A stretch of DNA of 64,000 nucleotides from Adiantum capillus-veneris (GCA_014529385.2 CM043968.1:22625484-22689483), one strand, 5' to 3'; numbered from the stretch's first letter, positions 50,239-60,744 are shown. Made by a program: numbers and translations. Notes: generated from the letters alone by a model not told the origin.

Positions 50239-50682
50239 TTTGGCAGTGTTCTGTATCACTCAAGGAAAGAACCACTTTTTTTTGCTTGTTGCGGTCGCAC
50301 GTAACCCAAGACCTCTTGGGCGTGTCGATTCCTAATCTTGTTTTTGAAGAGTGACAGGAAACCCAAGAAAGAAGGGCTTGTCTAGCCTCCCCTTGTGCCT
50401 CTTTTCACTCATTGAGAGTGGACCGTGCACTTAGCAGCCGGCCAATGGACTTGAGGTGAGAAAAAGCAACCTTGGTGTGAGCGTAAGGCCGCCAAGAGGT
50501 GCGCCCGCGGAAAAGAGCAAACTTGGGTGAAGAGAAGATCCTTCTCTAACACAGATTGCAAGGTAAAGAAGAACCTCAAGAAACCCAAGAACCTCAAGAC
50601 TCTCAAGAACCTCAAGAACTCAAGAACCAAGATCCACAAGAACCAAGTTCCTCGTGAACTTCAGAACCAAAGATCACAGTGT
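50239..50682 (+). other. Gyp6 leader with AAGAACCTCAAG repeats
   Basis: The 5' untranslated region between the primer site and gag. From about 50,564 to 50,660 a 9-12-bp word (CCTCAAGAA with variants) repeats about eight times. The Gyp4 leader (44,941-45,000) has fewer copies of it. Confidence 0.75.
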
Positions 50683-51011
50683 ATGGTCATCACCCGAAGC
50701 GGAATGGATACCTTGCATGGAGGTGATGGGCATGACAGTAGCGAAGAAGAATCTCACCACCAAGGAGGTTTTTTGGACCCTTCCCCTTCCCCATCTACGC
50801 CACAGATTGTACCAAATCCTATGGAGGCTTTGGTCAAGTCGATGATGGACATGATGGCACAACAACAAGAAGCGAATCGCGTTGTGATGGCACAACAATA
50901 AGAAGCGAATTGCGTTGAATGGCACAACAAGAAGCGAATCGTGTTGCGATGGCTCAACAAGAAGCGCAGCGCGTTACCTTGGAGCATGAGCGCCAAGAAC
51001 GACAGGCAGCC
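50683..51011 (+). pseudogene. Gyp6 gag, first part
   Basis: MVITRSGMDTLHGGDGHDSS is the family start, followed by PSPSTPQIVPNPMEALVKSM and a glutamine-rich MAQQQEANRV segment that is tandemly repeated with shifts (three or four copies of a GAAGCGAATCG-type unit). A TAA at about 50,899 closes the frame. It ends at the solo LTR. Confidence 0.88.
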
Positions 51012-52224
51012 TGTCACGTGACACATCCAATCCTATGTGTCCGTGGACAAGCTACTTCATGACCAAGGTTCAGTTCAGTCAAGACAGTCTAGAATAGGAA
51101 ATGATCTGGCACTTTTGTGAGTCTGTTCGCAGACCGTGCATATCCAGACACTTAGATTAGATGCATATCCTTTGGTTGCACACATCATCAGGAGCATTTT
51201 TACAGTGCACAAAACCTATTTTCCCTATTTTTGACATTTTTCACTTATTTATTAAGTGACTTTTGTTGGGAACGAGGTAGGGCAAATTTACTAAGTTTGT
51301 ATATACAGAAACCTAGGGCTAGCACTTTTTGGCAGAAGAGGGAGCAGGAGCGCTTGCTCACAGGCAACTTCTCAGCAAGACCCCAAGATTCTCTAGCGTT
51401 TTTGCATCACAGCAGATGAGCTAGCGTTTTTGGATCAAGAACCTAGATCAGCCAGAGTTTTTGCATCTACATCAACCTAGTGGCAGCAGAGGAGAGTTCA
51501 GCCCCAGGGTTAGCAGTTGCATCAGCAGATCCATAGCAGATTGCACCAGACAGCAGAATTCAGCCCTAGCGTTTTTGGTTTGCAGATCAACCTCAGCGTT
51601 TTTGCAGATCTTCGCGATGGAATCAGCCCTAGACTCAGCGTTTTCAGTTTTCAGCAGTTAGTTTCTGCAGTAAAAGTCCCAAACCTTGCAGATCTCACCT
51701 TCCCGCAGCAGATCCTCGCCGCATGGTCAGATCCGCGAAGTTTGCAGATTCAGCCCGGAAAACGCAGATGCTGAAACGCAGATTTCAGCATCTGCGTTTT
51801 CAGCGCATCGTCTCGCATCGTCGCCATCGACATCGTCACCGACATAGAGTCAAAATTCAGCAGATAAAGATTTGCAGATTTCAGCCATTAGCATTTTTAG
51901 ATTTCAGCCCGTCTTGTCGTTGTTCTCATCGTCAGCAAGTCCAAGCATTGTAGAGATTTGTGCAATCATAAGTAGACCTCTCTTGCCATAGAGAGTGGGG
52001 CCTTCGGAGGAGGGTTTCACAACATTCTGGTATCGTATTCTACTCTCTCTATCTCTCAGTCTCAGCACCTTCATTAACAGTGTTCATCCACTTTGTTTGT
52101 GTCCATTGCACTCTCTCACTAAAGTAACGGAAGGCTCTCCCTTCGTAAATAAAAGGAATCCTTGAGCACAGTTCAGAGCACTATCTTGAGCAAAGTTCAA
52201 CATTCACTTCCGCTGCACTTTACA
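51012..52224 (+). repeat. Solo LTR of the Gyp4/Gyp6 family inside Gyp6 gag
   Basis: 1213 bp, TGTCACGTGACA...CTGCACTTTACA, with no internal region. The 5-bp target duplication cagcc is exact (51007-51011 and 52225-52229). This is the expected product of recombination between the two LTRs of a former full element. GCGTTTTTGCAG/GCGTTTTCAGC words are frequent at 51,420-51,900. Confidence 0.96.
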
Positions 52225-52229
52225 CAGCC

Positions 52230-53330
52230 TCCGAGGAATAGATGATTCGCGAGCGTGAACAAGCGCACTTGGCGGACAAGGAATGAAAAGAACGAAAAGC
52301 AGAAAGACGGGCAGCTTTGGAGCGTGAGCGCGATGATGCGCGCTTGGCGGCCGAAGAAAGACGAGCGGCCTTGGAGGCCGATCGTGAGGCACAGAGAGAA
52401 CTACGCATGCAAGAATTGGTTCGACAGGTTCTCGCCTTGAAGTCCGAGCCAACCAAAGATGTTGGTAGTTCATCAAGTGGCGCAAGGCGAGATTCGGACT
52501 CCAACAACACAATGACAAAGAAGCTGACTTTCAGTAAGTATGATGGTAAGATGGATGCTATGGTTATTTATTCTTGGTTGCATCAATTTAATGCTTATTT
52601 TGACAACTAAGAAGACAGGCAATAGCAAGGTTTTGACGGCAGCCATGTACCCTGCCGGTGATGCCATAAATTGATACCACGCATGGCAAGAGGCTCAGTT
52701 GGCGGCGCACCTAGAGGAAGCCGACGAAGGCACGTCCCTTTGCTTCAATTGGGCCGACTTCCAAGACAAGCTCAAGGTGCGGTTTATGCAACCCTAGTAC
52801 CTTGCACGATTGAAGGACGATTGGCGCGCTCTCAAGCAAAATGGTATGCCAGTTATGTCTTTCTCTAATCGTGTTTTGCAGCTCGACACTCAATTACGCA
52901 AATCGGATGCAGAGCGCAAGGAGGCATTCCTTGATGGATTAGACGAGTATATCAAGTTTAATGTGGAGGTACTTGATCCAATCGATCTCAACAAGGCGGT
53001 AGCGATTGCTCTTGCACAGGAGATGAAGCACAACAAGGGTAAGCCTAAGGAAAACAAGACTTCTCAAAGTACCTCTCAGAACCCTCAGAACGGTAAGAAT
53101 GGTAACTCTTCTAGCCCATCTTTCTCTAATCCTTCGGAAAAGAACTCTCAAAATGAATCCAAGGGTAAATCTAAAGCACCTGCAAAACCTAAGCTAACCC
53201 CGGATGAAAAAGCCGCACAAGGAATTGTAGGAGTATACATCACGGCTAAAGAACAAGTGATATATGCTAAGGAAGGTAGATGTTTTCAATGCCACGTCAA
53301 GGGTCACATTTAGAAGGCTTGTCCTAAGAC
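52230..53330 (+). pseudogene. Gyp6 gag, second part, with zinc knuckle
   Basis: Continues the charged coiled-coil (ALERERDDARLAAEERRAAL), then LTFSKYDGKMDAMVIYSWLH. A stop follows YFDN. The capsid region goes through two other frames, then returns at 52,810-53,313: LKQNGMPVMSFSNRVLQL, DAERKEAFLDGLDEYIKF, DPIDLNKAVAIALAQEMKHN. The knuckle end reads GRCFQCHVKGHI followed by a stop where the family has H-x4-C. It parallels Gyp4 gag (43,655-44,923) almost throughout. Confidence 0.9.
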
Positions 53331-54238
53331 AGCCCCACCTAAGGAACCTAAGACACCCTCAACAACCACAAGCACTTTAATGAACCAAACTGAATCTTCT
53401 CATGTTTCTGACACCCAAATTGATGACTCTCTCATGAAGTGTTACGGTCATGTAAAGGGTTAGCATTTTGTCATATTGTTTGATCTAGGCAGTATGCATG
53501 GTGTGATTAGTGCCTCTCTTGTAGAGAGAGCCCGCTTAGAGGTTAGTCAGAAATCTTCTCTCGAGGTCTCTGGCTTCGCTCCCAGTATGGACTCTTTCAT
53601 TACGAAAGAGTGCCTTGATGTGTTGTTTACAGTTCAATAGGCTGCTTTCCGTAGGAAATTTCTCGTGTCTCCTCTTTCAGGATATGATATGCTTTTGGAC
53701 ATTACATGGTTTTGTGAGCATAACCCTCTCAGGCCAACACTCTCACATTAAATGCCAAGACTGACTCCCCCATCATCATTCGTGCCGAGGAAGGTCTACA
53801 GTCTTTGCCTCTCATTTCTCATGTGCAGGTAAAGCGTGGATTACGATGAGGAGTACAAGCAGCATCCATCTATGCTGCTCCAGTTTCCCAGAGCATTCAG
53901 ACTCCAGACAAGTATTCAGATTTGTTTACCAAGTTTAAGCATCTTTTTTTGCAGAACGATCTTCCACCCTGTCTCCCACCCAAGCGGCCGGAGAACCATC
54001 GCATCGAGCTTATGGAGGGGGCACAGCGTGTTAGTAAGGCTCCCTACTGTTTGAACAAGACACAGGAGGAAGAATTAGAGCGGCAACTCACGGAGATGGT
54101 GGCTAGAGGATTCATACGTCCTAGTGTAAGTCCTTTTGTTGCTCCTATTTTGTTTGTCCGCAAGAAAGACGGTTCGTCTCGTTTATGTGTTGATTACAGG
54201 GCATTGAACAAGATGATCGTCAAGAACAAGTTTTCGAT
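53331..54238 (+). pseudogene. Gyp6 protease and RT entrance
   Basis: The protease reads FDLGSMHGVIS, SLVERARLEVSQKSSLEVSG, then SPLSGYDMLLDITW, with several stops. From 53,922: [59 protein letters not shown] and [18 protein letters not shown], the RT fingers. The copy is cut after KFSI by the Gyp7 LTR at 54,239, just before the first catalytic aspartate would appear. Confidence 0.92.
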
Positions 54239-54557
54239 TGTCACAAAGTGATGACGTGGCTACCTGTCTGCAGAAACCCTAATCTGCAAAAACCCTAATT
54301 TTGGAAACCCTAACCCTAATTGTTGTTGAAACCCTAACTGTGGTTGAAACCCTAATTTTGGCGGTAGAAATGCCACGTGGCAGCAGTATGGACTTCTGGG
54401 ATTTGCGTCGGATTTTGTGGCGGGATTTACGCTGGCTGGATTTACGGCAGCTTTTTGGCTTGCTTTTATGCAAGCTTGAGAGAGAAAGAAAGAGTCCTTG
54501 CTTTATTTTTATCAAGGCTTTTGATTTGGAAGCTTTTGGGGCTTTGCTTTTGGCATC
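54239..54557 (+). repeat. Gyp7 5' LTR, left part, with telo-box cluster
   Basis: Shares its start with the Gyp3 LTR. Between about 54,272 and 54,360 it holds six CCCTAA units, mostly as AAACCCTAA. The remainder of this LTR lies at 60469-60743. Confidence 0.9.
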
Positions 54558-54941
54558 TGAAACGAACGAGAAGATAGGATCTCTCGGCTACACAGACCGC
54601 CTACAGATACGCGTCGGACAAACCACCCGACCATAGCCACCATTCGGCAGCTCCCCCGTGCTGGGGCCAGCGTTCGAGGACGTAGGCGTGCACTTGTAAG
54701 ATTGGGCGTCCCATACCACCCGGCCTCACCTCCTCGAGGTGACCTCGCGTACTCCTAGCCTCGCGGGCTAACCACTGGCACTCTGCCAGTGGGGTCGATA
54801 ACTGCAAATGAGGCCTTGGCCTCCCTTTTATAATAATGGCCGGCCACAGTGGCCGGGTTCACACTACGCCGGCTTGGACACTGGATGCCCATCCCGACGG
54901 CATCTGGGCTAGATCCCCTCTCCTGTGAGCGGGACACAACA
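54558..54941 (-). repeat. Gyp8 3' LTR (left copy)
   Basis: Plus-strand start TGAAACGAACGAG and end GGGACACAACA. GC-richer than its surroundings. Confidence 0.95.
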
Positions 54942-54956
54942 TACTTCCCCCCTTAA
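54942..54956 (-). promoter_or_regulatory. Gyp8 polypurine tract
   Basis: The minus strand reads AAGGGGGGAAGTA next to the 3' LTR. Confidence 0.85.
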
Positions 54957-56569
54957 GAACCATTGATGTCCTCATCAATGAAGTGGGGATACTGAGCCTT
55001 CAAAGCTCTAACAGGTTCCCAAGTAGCAAACCTTTGAGATTGACCCTTCCATTTAAAAGTATTCGTCATAAGCCTTTTGGCGAGAATGACGGGTACGATG
55101 ATCCAAAACTGCTTCTGGTTCTCGAGGAATTTACTCAGTTTGCATATCTTGCCATACATTTTCCTCGATAGGCACGACAACATCAGGTTTTCCCAATTTC
55201 ACTTTAAGGCGGCTGACATGAAACACTGGATGTACACTAACATCCGAAGGAAGAGCCAGTAGGCAACTTGGCCAATTTTCTTTGTGATCAAGAACAGACC
55301 ACAATATCTAGCTGAAAGCTTATAATGCTTTCCCGTTCGCATAGTCTTGGAATCCTTGGGTATCTTCAGATAGACCCATTGTCCCACATCTAGAGTCCTT
55401 GGAGATATCTTTTGATTAGCATAAGTAGTGACTCGATCACGAGCCGTTCTTATACTATCCTTAGCCAATTCGAGCATCTCCTGCATGTCATACAGGAAAT
55501 CACGAGCTTGGCGGTCCTTGACTTTCTCTAAGCCAATAGCAATCGGGGATTTAGGCTCGAATCCATAAATCAACATGAACGGGCTAAATCCAGTAGCAGA
55601 ATGCTTGCTACTATTATAGGCAAACTCTAACTGTGGAAGATACCTTTCCCAGTCAGACTGCCTATGAGAGACATAGGCTCTCAACATGTCTTCTAACGTC
55701 TGATTCATCCTCTCAGTTTGTCCGTCGGACTCAGGATGGTCAGAAGACGACATACTCAACTTCGTCTGAAGATGAGCGAACACATCTCGCCAAAATCGGC
55801 CAGTGAACTTAGTATCTCGATCACTGACGATATCCTCTGGGAGACCATATAGCTTATAAAGCTGATCAACAAATAAAACCGCCAACTCATGGCTTTTTAT
55901 TGTCGACTTCGTTGGTATAAACTTCGCCGTTTTTGTGAGTCTATCGACCACAACCCAAATAGCGTCATTGCCCCGACTAGTATTAGACAAACCAACGATG
56001 AAATCCATGGAAATACTCTGCCACTTGGCATATGGGATTTCCAATGGGTGTAGCAGGCAAGCTTTCCTAAGGCGCTCTGCCTTATTGACCTGACACTGAG
56101 CGCATTTCTTCACATAGCTCTCTATGTAAGAGCGCATCCTTGGCCAATAGAAATATCGCTTGACCAAAGCTAAAGTTCTCTGGATGCCTGGGTGCCCGGC
56201 GCTAGGAACATCGTGGCATTCACACAAAATCCTTTGTCGAATCTCATCGATTTCCGGCACACAGACTTTACCATTTCTGAACAATAGTCCACCTCTAATG
56301 GAATATTGTCGCTGTCTCGTCTCTCCAGCACGACTCACTTGGGTCTTCGGACCATCCAAGCCTGTATGCGAGTCATGCCCCGCTTTGACCTCGTTCCATA
56401 TCTTGCCAAAATGGCCATCCGAACGACATAGCCCTCGGAGAGAGAGGTAGAAATCCGTTGAGATTTCAGCCATAGACAAGGCATTGACCTCAGGAATCCT
56501 GCTGAGCGCATCGGCAACTCGATTGCTGGATCCTTTTCTATAACGGATCTCAAAGTCAAACTCTTGCAT
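54957..56569 (-). pseudogene. Gyp8 integrase with chromodomain-like tail
   Basis: A 456-codon open frame (55199-56569) begins in the RNase H end (SSNRVADALSR). The zinc domain H119, H126, C156, C159 (RYFYWPRMRSYIE, CAQCQ) is complete. Catalytic residues D189 (SMDF), D250 (IVSDRDTKF) and E286 (DGQTERMNQ) have the D,D35E spacing. The C-terminal YKLSARYCGLFLITKKIGQV box follows, with C where P is usual in RYxGPF. After a frame change, EPEAVLDHRTRH and FKWKGQSQRFATWEPV near 54,960-55,180 give a chromodomain-like end with stops. The core could be active; the tail cannot be translated as one protein. Confidence 0.92.
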
Positions 56570-57340
56570 AAGCTAACCCATCTAGCCTTCCGGCCTCTGA
56601 GATCACCCTGATCACCGATATAGCGCAAGGAATGATGATCTGTCCATGCAACAAACGTAGAGCCATACAAGTAGTGCTGCCATTTCCTCAGGGCGTGGAC
56701 TACGACGTAAAGCTCCTTCTCGTATGTTGGATAACGCATCTCAGCATCAGAAAGCTTCTTACTTTCAAACGCAACAGGACGTCATCTGCTGAAACGTAGC
56801 TAGAGCATTGGTCAAACCAAAAGGCAAGACCAAAAACTCGTAGTGACCATAACGCGTATGGAAGCCTGTCTTAGGAATATCTTCCAGTTTGATTCGTATC
56901 TGATGATAGCTTGATTGCAGGTCTATCTTCGTAAAATACAACGCTCCATGGAGCCGATCTATCAGATCGTCCATGCACGGGAGCGGATACTTGTTCTTGA
57001 CAGTGAGTTTATTCAACCCCTTGTAATCCACGCAGAAGCGCATAGTGTTATCCTTCTTTCGAGAAAGTAGTACTGGCGCTCCCTACGGTGATTTGCTAGG
57101 CCGAACAAAACCCCTGTCGAGATAATCCTTCAGCTATCGCTGAATCTCGTCCTCCTCGGTTTTACTAAACCGATAGGGTTGCTTTGAGAAGGGCTGACTA
57201 CCAGCCACCAACTCAATGCCATGATCTACTCCTCTCGAAGGCGGCAAGCCAAGAGGTAGATCATGAGGAAAAACATCCTTGAAATCAGTCATGATTTCTC
57301 GGATAAGGTTGGATTCGTCGGAATCCCCAAGTTCAACAGA
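56570..57340 (-). pseudogene. Gyp8 RT and RNase H, catalytic region deleted
   Basis: RT text: DHGIELVAGSQPFSKQPYRF (leading in), [38 protein letters not shown] (first catalytic D), [20 protein letters not shown] and FQQM. It then switches near 56,785 directly to the RNase H phrase ESKKLSDAEMRYPTYEKEL and YGSTFVAWTDHHSLRYIGDQ. Everything from after FQQM to the RNase H middle is gone, including the YxDD box, thumb and the first RNase H aspartate, about 150-200 residues. A stop follows TEEDEIQR near 57,134. Confidence 0.92.
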
Positions 57341-58120
57341 AGAACATGAAACATTTTTACGAAATTCAGTAACAGAAGTACCAAGCACTAATGAATCAAA
57401 CCAAGCAGATGGTACACATTGATAAAAGTCAACATCAGAAGATTTTATTTCTTTATACATTTCCAAAGCAGTAACAACTGGTATTGCAAAACCATTATTT
57501 ACAGACTTCTGATTACAAAGCGACACAAATACATGAGGCATGTTCTGCTTAACAAAAACAAGAGAGTGATGTACATAGTCTATATACAATGAGTCCTGTT
57601 TATCATAAAACCATGGAATTCCTAAAATAACATATGCTTTGTCCAGGCGTATGATGTGGAAATCCAGGTTCTCTTTGTAATCAGCCAGCTTGAGCGACAA
57701 GTCTGGAACCATCCGATTCCATACATCCGCATCCACGCCACGAGCCATCTTCACGCGATACTCATGGTCACTGTCCCGCGTCCGCAGGTTCAGTTTCTAC
57801 ACCAATTTTGCATCCACAAAATTGTGTGAGCTTCCATTATCAAGGAGTACGGTCACGTCGTTACCATTGATCTTCTCGGGGAAACGGAGAAGATCGTGCT
57901 TATCAAACACTTTGGTGCTGAAAGTACAATTAGTGCATGAACTGTGCTCTAAATGATGGATTTCAACTTGAACAACATGAGAGTTACCTGAGATCTCGTG
58001 GATTTGAACCGAAGGACGGCCTTGCGGTTTCTTCGTCTTTTTCTTCTTAGGGCAATCCTTGATTTGGTGACCCGTCTTGCCACATCCGAAGCAAGCCTTC
58101 TTCTTCACTGCATCAACAAC
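57341..58120 (-). pseudogene. Gyp8 aspartic protease and knuckle
   Basis: Knuckle ACFGCGKTGHQIKDCPKKKK near 58,060-58,100, a full C-x2-C-x4-H-x4-C. The protease VTVLLDNGSSHNFVDAKLV (D-N-G-S) is typical of one plant gypsy group. It is followed by a stop, then LADYKENLDFHIIRLDKAYV and ILGIPWFYDKQ. A long linker (57,134-57,600) leads to LIREIMTDFKDVFPHDLPLG before RT. Two stops (58,109 and 57,797 region) break an otherwise continuous frame. Confidence 0.88.
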
Positions 58121-59063
58121 TTAAGCATTTCTGGCTTTCTTCTTTTCTTGAGAAGATCTCGGCGGTGATTTGGACTTATGCTGGAATCGGGGTCGCTTCC
58201 TCAAAGCACCCTCACCGGATTGATGGTCTACAGTTCTTTTCTTCTCATAATTTGCTCCATTTATCAAATGGAACGTCCTGGCCTTGGCCACTGCATCCTC
58301 GACATAAGTCGGGGCTTTGTCTTTGATCAAGGCCCAATGGTAATCTTCATGTAACCCCAGCAAGTACATGTGCACGGCGTGTGTAGAATCCACCTTACAG
58401 AAGGTGAGCGCCTCTTTGAAAGCTGTCGTATATTTATCAAAAGACAGAGTTTTCATCGAAAGACTGTAGTTTGGCATACGCTTTCAAAGGGTCCATTTTG
58501 GCGAAATCCCTCTTGAATTTCACCCAAAAGTCAGCCCACATCGTAGGCTTCTCTGTCATATCACGCCACCAGGTAAGCGCCTTACTGCGCAGATAAAGAG
58601 GAATCGTCTGGATCCTCCGTTCATCATGCTCCCCATGGAGATCAAAGGATGTGGTTCACTAGTGCAGCCAGTTATTTACCGCCAATTTCGTACACTCCTT
58701 CTCTTCACCTGAGAAATTTGTAGCTTTATATGGAATTGTGGTAGTCGGACCACCTTGGGAATGCCCAAAAGCAGCAATCTGCGTCCGCAAATGCTGGAGA
58801 TGGGTTTCGCCCTCGGAAATACGCGCAGTCGTCGACTGGGCCATATTTTCGAGAGTAGAAAGTCTGGAATTGAGCCCTTGTACGACCCCTTCGAGAGAGG
58901 CCAAGCGAAGGTTCGTCTGAACATTCGCGTTTTCCAGAGCGGTAACACGCTGGTCGAAGCTCTGGAAAGTGCTTGTAATCCATGTGTAGAGAGCATGCAT
59001 GAATGGAATTTGAATGTTACCTGGCGCGTCGTCACGTTGCACATCAGAGCTGGAGGAATCCAT
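58121..59063 (-). pseudogene. Gyp8 gag
   Basis: The ATG complement at 59061-59063 gives MDSSSSDVQRDDAPGNIQIP. Residues about 35-95 form a heptad-rich coiled coil (FDQRVTALENANVQTNLRLA, LEGVVQGLNSRLSTLENMAQ). KATNFSGEEKECTKLAVNNW is the capsid entrance, closed by a TAG after NNWLH at 58,659. Text continues in the next stretch: PLYLRSKALTWWRDM, AYAKLQSF, then 58121-58477 with TTAFKEALTFCKVDSTHAVH, YLLGLHEDYHWALIKDKAPT and an arginine/lysine-rich tail. At least two breaks. Confidence 0.88.
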
Positions 59064-59418
59064 GGCGAAGTGCGTGAAAAATTGGAAAATTCACGCAAAA
59101 CCGAGCCTTTTCTGCACTTTTCGATCGCGAAAAGTCGAAGTTTGAAGAGCTCTACGCGTCGGCGTGAGTGTTGGAACGCGAGCAGGTGATGGCGGGAGCG
59201 CGAGGGCGCGAGCAGGTGAGAGAGAGCAGGCTTTGGAGAGGAGCAGGAGAAGCAAATGAGAGGTTTCTGTAAACTTTACAACTCTGTGAGTGATGTGCAG
59301 GTTTCACATTCATTTTTTTTAAAAGATTAAAGTGTCCTACCTATACTATAAAAAAAACTCAAATGTCCTTGGCCATATTACCCAATGGGCGTCCCCTCTC
59401 TTAAAAAAAATCAATGTA

Positions 59419-59492
59419 AACTCCCAGCGTTAAAAAAAAGAAGGCCAGCGCTGAAAAACTCCCAGCGTTAAAAAAAAAGAAGGCCAGCGCTG
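59419..59492. repeat. Tandem duplication, unit about 38 bp
   Basis: CTCCCAGCGTTAAAAAAAA then GAAGGCCAGCGCTGA occurs twice, differing by one A in the run and at the last bases. Confidence 0.9.
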
Positions 59493-59697
59493 AGGCTGCC
59501 GCGTGGAGCTCACGAAGAAACAAAGGGGGCGTGTGGTAGCCCGTGGCCAGCACGCACAAGGGGCACCACATAGGAGCCAACTCATACCAACTTCTCCACG
59601 TTGGAGAATTAACGCAACCCTGGCAAAATGGTTAACGCAGGCCTGGCTCTCGTTCTGCAGGTGGTCGCCCCCAAAGAGAGAGGTAGCGCTCTCTCTC

Positions 59698-59700
<3 letters not shown>

Positions 59701-59749
<49 letters not shown>
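59701..59749. repeat. (GT)n microsatellite
   Basis: About 24 perfect units. Confidence 0.97.
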
Positions 59750-59752
<3 letters not shown>

Positions 59753-59794
59753 TTCGCACAGAGGAGAAGGAGGTTACAGAGAAAGCTTAAAGAG

Positions 59795-59941
59795 AATACT
59801 ACATGCTGAGTTTTAATCTAAAATCAGCCACTTAATGAGGGATTTACCGATTTCATAAAAAACCAGTAAAATCAATAAGTAATTCCCTCAATTTTCAATG
59901 CCAATTTGCTGATTTTTATCAAAAATCAGCAACGTAGTATT
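59795..59941. mobile_element. MITE-like foldback element, about 147 bp
   Basis: The left end AATACTACATGCTGAG and the reverse complement of the right end, AATACTACGTTGCTGA, match. The match continues imperfectly inward for about 50 bases (AAAATCAG..., TGAGGGA). There is no coding capacity, and the composition is AT-rich and unlike the GC-richer leader around it. This is the form of a miniature inverted-repeat element. A flanking TA may be the target duplication, but the exact edge is not certain. Confidence 0.6.
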
Positions 59942-60083
59942 GATTTACACCTACGAACATACTCAAGAGAAGAAAATTGATTAATTAAATAACAATTTTT
60001 GATCAAAAATTGCATGAAACAAAGGCTATCCGACTCGAACCTATCCGTAGGTGTGCACACAGTCTCTCGTGCAGCCAAACCTG

Positions 60084-60095
60084 GCTCTGATACCA
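60084..60095 (-). promoter_or_regulatory. Gyp8 primer-binding site (initiator tRNA-Met type)
   Basis: The minus strand reads TGGTATCAGAGC, directly adjoining the 5' LTR. Confidence 0.95.
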
Positions 60096-60463
60096 TGAAA
60101 CGAACGAGGAGATAGGATCTCCCGGCTACACAGACCACCTACAGATACGCGTCGGACGAACCACCCGACCATAGCCACCATCCGGCAGCTCCCCCGTGCT
60201 GGGCCAGCGTCCGAGGACGTAGGCGTGCACTTGTAAGATTGGGCGTCCCATACCACCCGGCCTCACCTCCTCGAGGTGACCTCGCGCACTCCTAGCCTCG
60301 CGGGCTAACCACTGGCACTCTGCCAGTGGGGTCGATAACTGCAAATGAGGCCTTGGCCTCCCTTTTATAATAATGGCCGGCCACATTGGCCGGGTTCACA
60401 CTACGTCCGCCCATCCCGATGGCATCTGGGCTAGATCCCCTCTCCTATGAGCGGGACACAACA
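60096..60463 (-). repeat. Gyp8 5' LTR (right copy)
   Basis: Plus-strand start TGAAACGAACGAG and end GGGACACAACA. It lacks about 16 bases present in the left copy near its end. Confidence 0.95.
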
Positions 60464-60743
60464 GCATCCCTTGTAAAACTTTAAATAAGCGGTTTTGGGC
60501 ACACTCTGCAAAGCATCTGGAAGCAGAGTCTGAGAGTGAAACCCTAACCGCTCTCTTGTACTGTGAACATTAATTAATACATAAAGAAATACCGAAAGGG
60601 GCGCTAGTCTTTGGGGCCAATATCTCTAGGCATGGAACTCCACTGGGCGAGTGCAAATCTATTGTGAACTGTGAATTGTTTTGAAGTGGTTATTTGGTGC
60701 TGTCGTGATTGATTCTTGACTTGCAGTGTCCAAGTCTGTTACG
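60464..60743 (+). repeat. Gyp7 5' LTR, right part
   Basis: Resumes after the gcatc duplication. It contains a further AAACCCTAA near 60,539, the shared block ATAAAGAAATACCGAAAGGGG (60,582-60,602) and the LTR end. Confidence 0.9.
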
Positions 60744-60744
60744 G

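Larger units (their letters stand above)
49169..54238 (+). mobile_element. Gyp6: plus-strand Gyp4-family gypsy, 3' part removed by Gyp7
   Basis: 5' LTR (49169-50225), primer site, leader, gag start (50683), then a solo LTR inside gag (51012-52224), then the rest of gag, protease and the start of RT to 54,238. There Gyp7 begins at TGTCACAAAGTG. It is the same family as Gyp4 in opposite orientation, and usefully keeps the RT entrance that Gyp4 has lost. Stops and shifts are numerous. RT palm, RNase H, integrase and the 3' LTR are not in the window. Confidence 0.92.
59064..60083 (-). other. Gyp8 leader with microsatellite, duplication and foldback insertion
   Basis: The 5' untranslated region, about 1 kb, long for such an element. 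From right to left it holds a 147-bp foldback (59,795-59,941), a GT repeat (59,701-59,749) and a near-exact 38-bp tandem duplication (about 59,419-59,492). Confidence 0.8.
54558..60463 (-). mobile_element. Gyp8: complete but RT-deleted minus-strand gypsy inside the Gyp7 LTR
   Basis: LTRs 54558-54941 and 60096-60463 (384 and 368 bp, differing by several substitutions and a 15-16-bp indel), exact target duplication gcatc, a polypurine tract at 54,942 and an initiator-Met primer site at 60,084. The order is gag, protease, RT, RNase H, integrase and a chromodomain-like end, all on the minus strand. The integrase ORF of 456 codons is intact in its core. RT lacks its catalytic box through a deletion near 56,785. 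The leader holds a foldback insertion and a GT repeat. The protein wording is distinct from Gyp3-7, so it is a third gypsy lineage. Confidence 0.95.

Noticed and set aside
54272-54360. Interstitial telomere
   Set aside because: CCCTAA units are separated by unrelated bases rather than being a continuous (CCCTAAA)n array, so it is described as a telo-box cluster instead.
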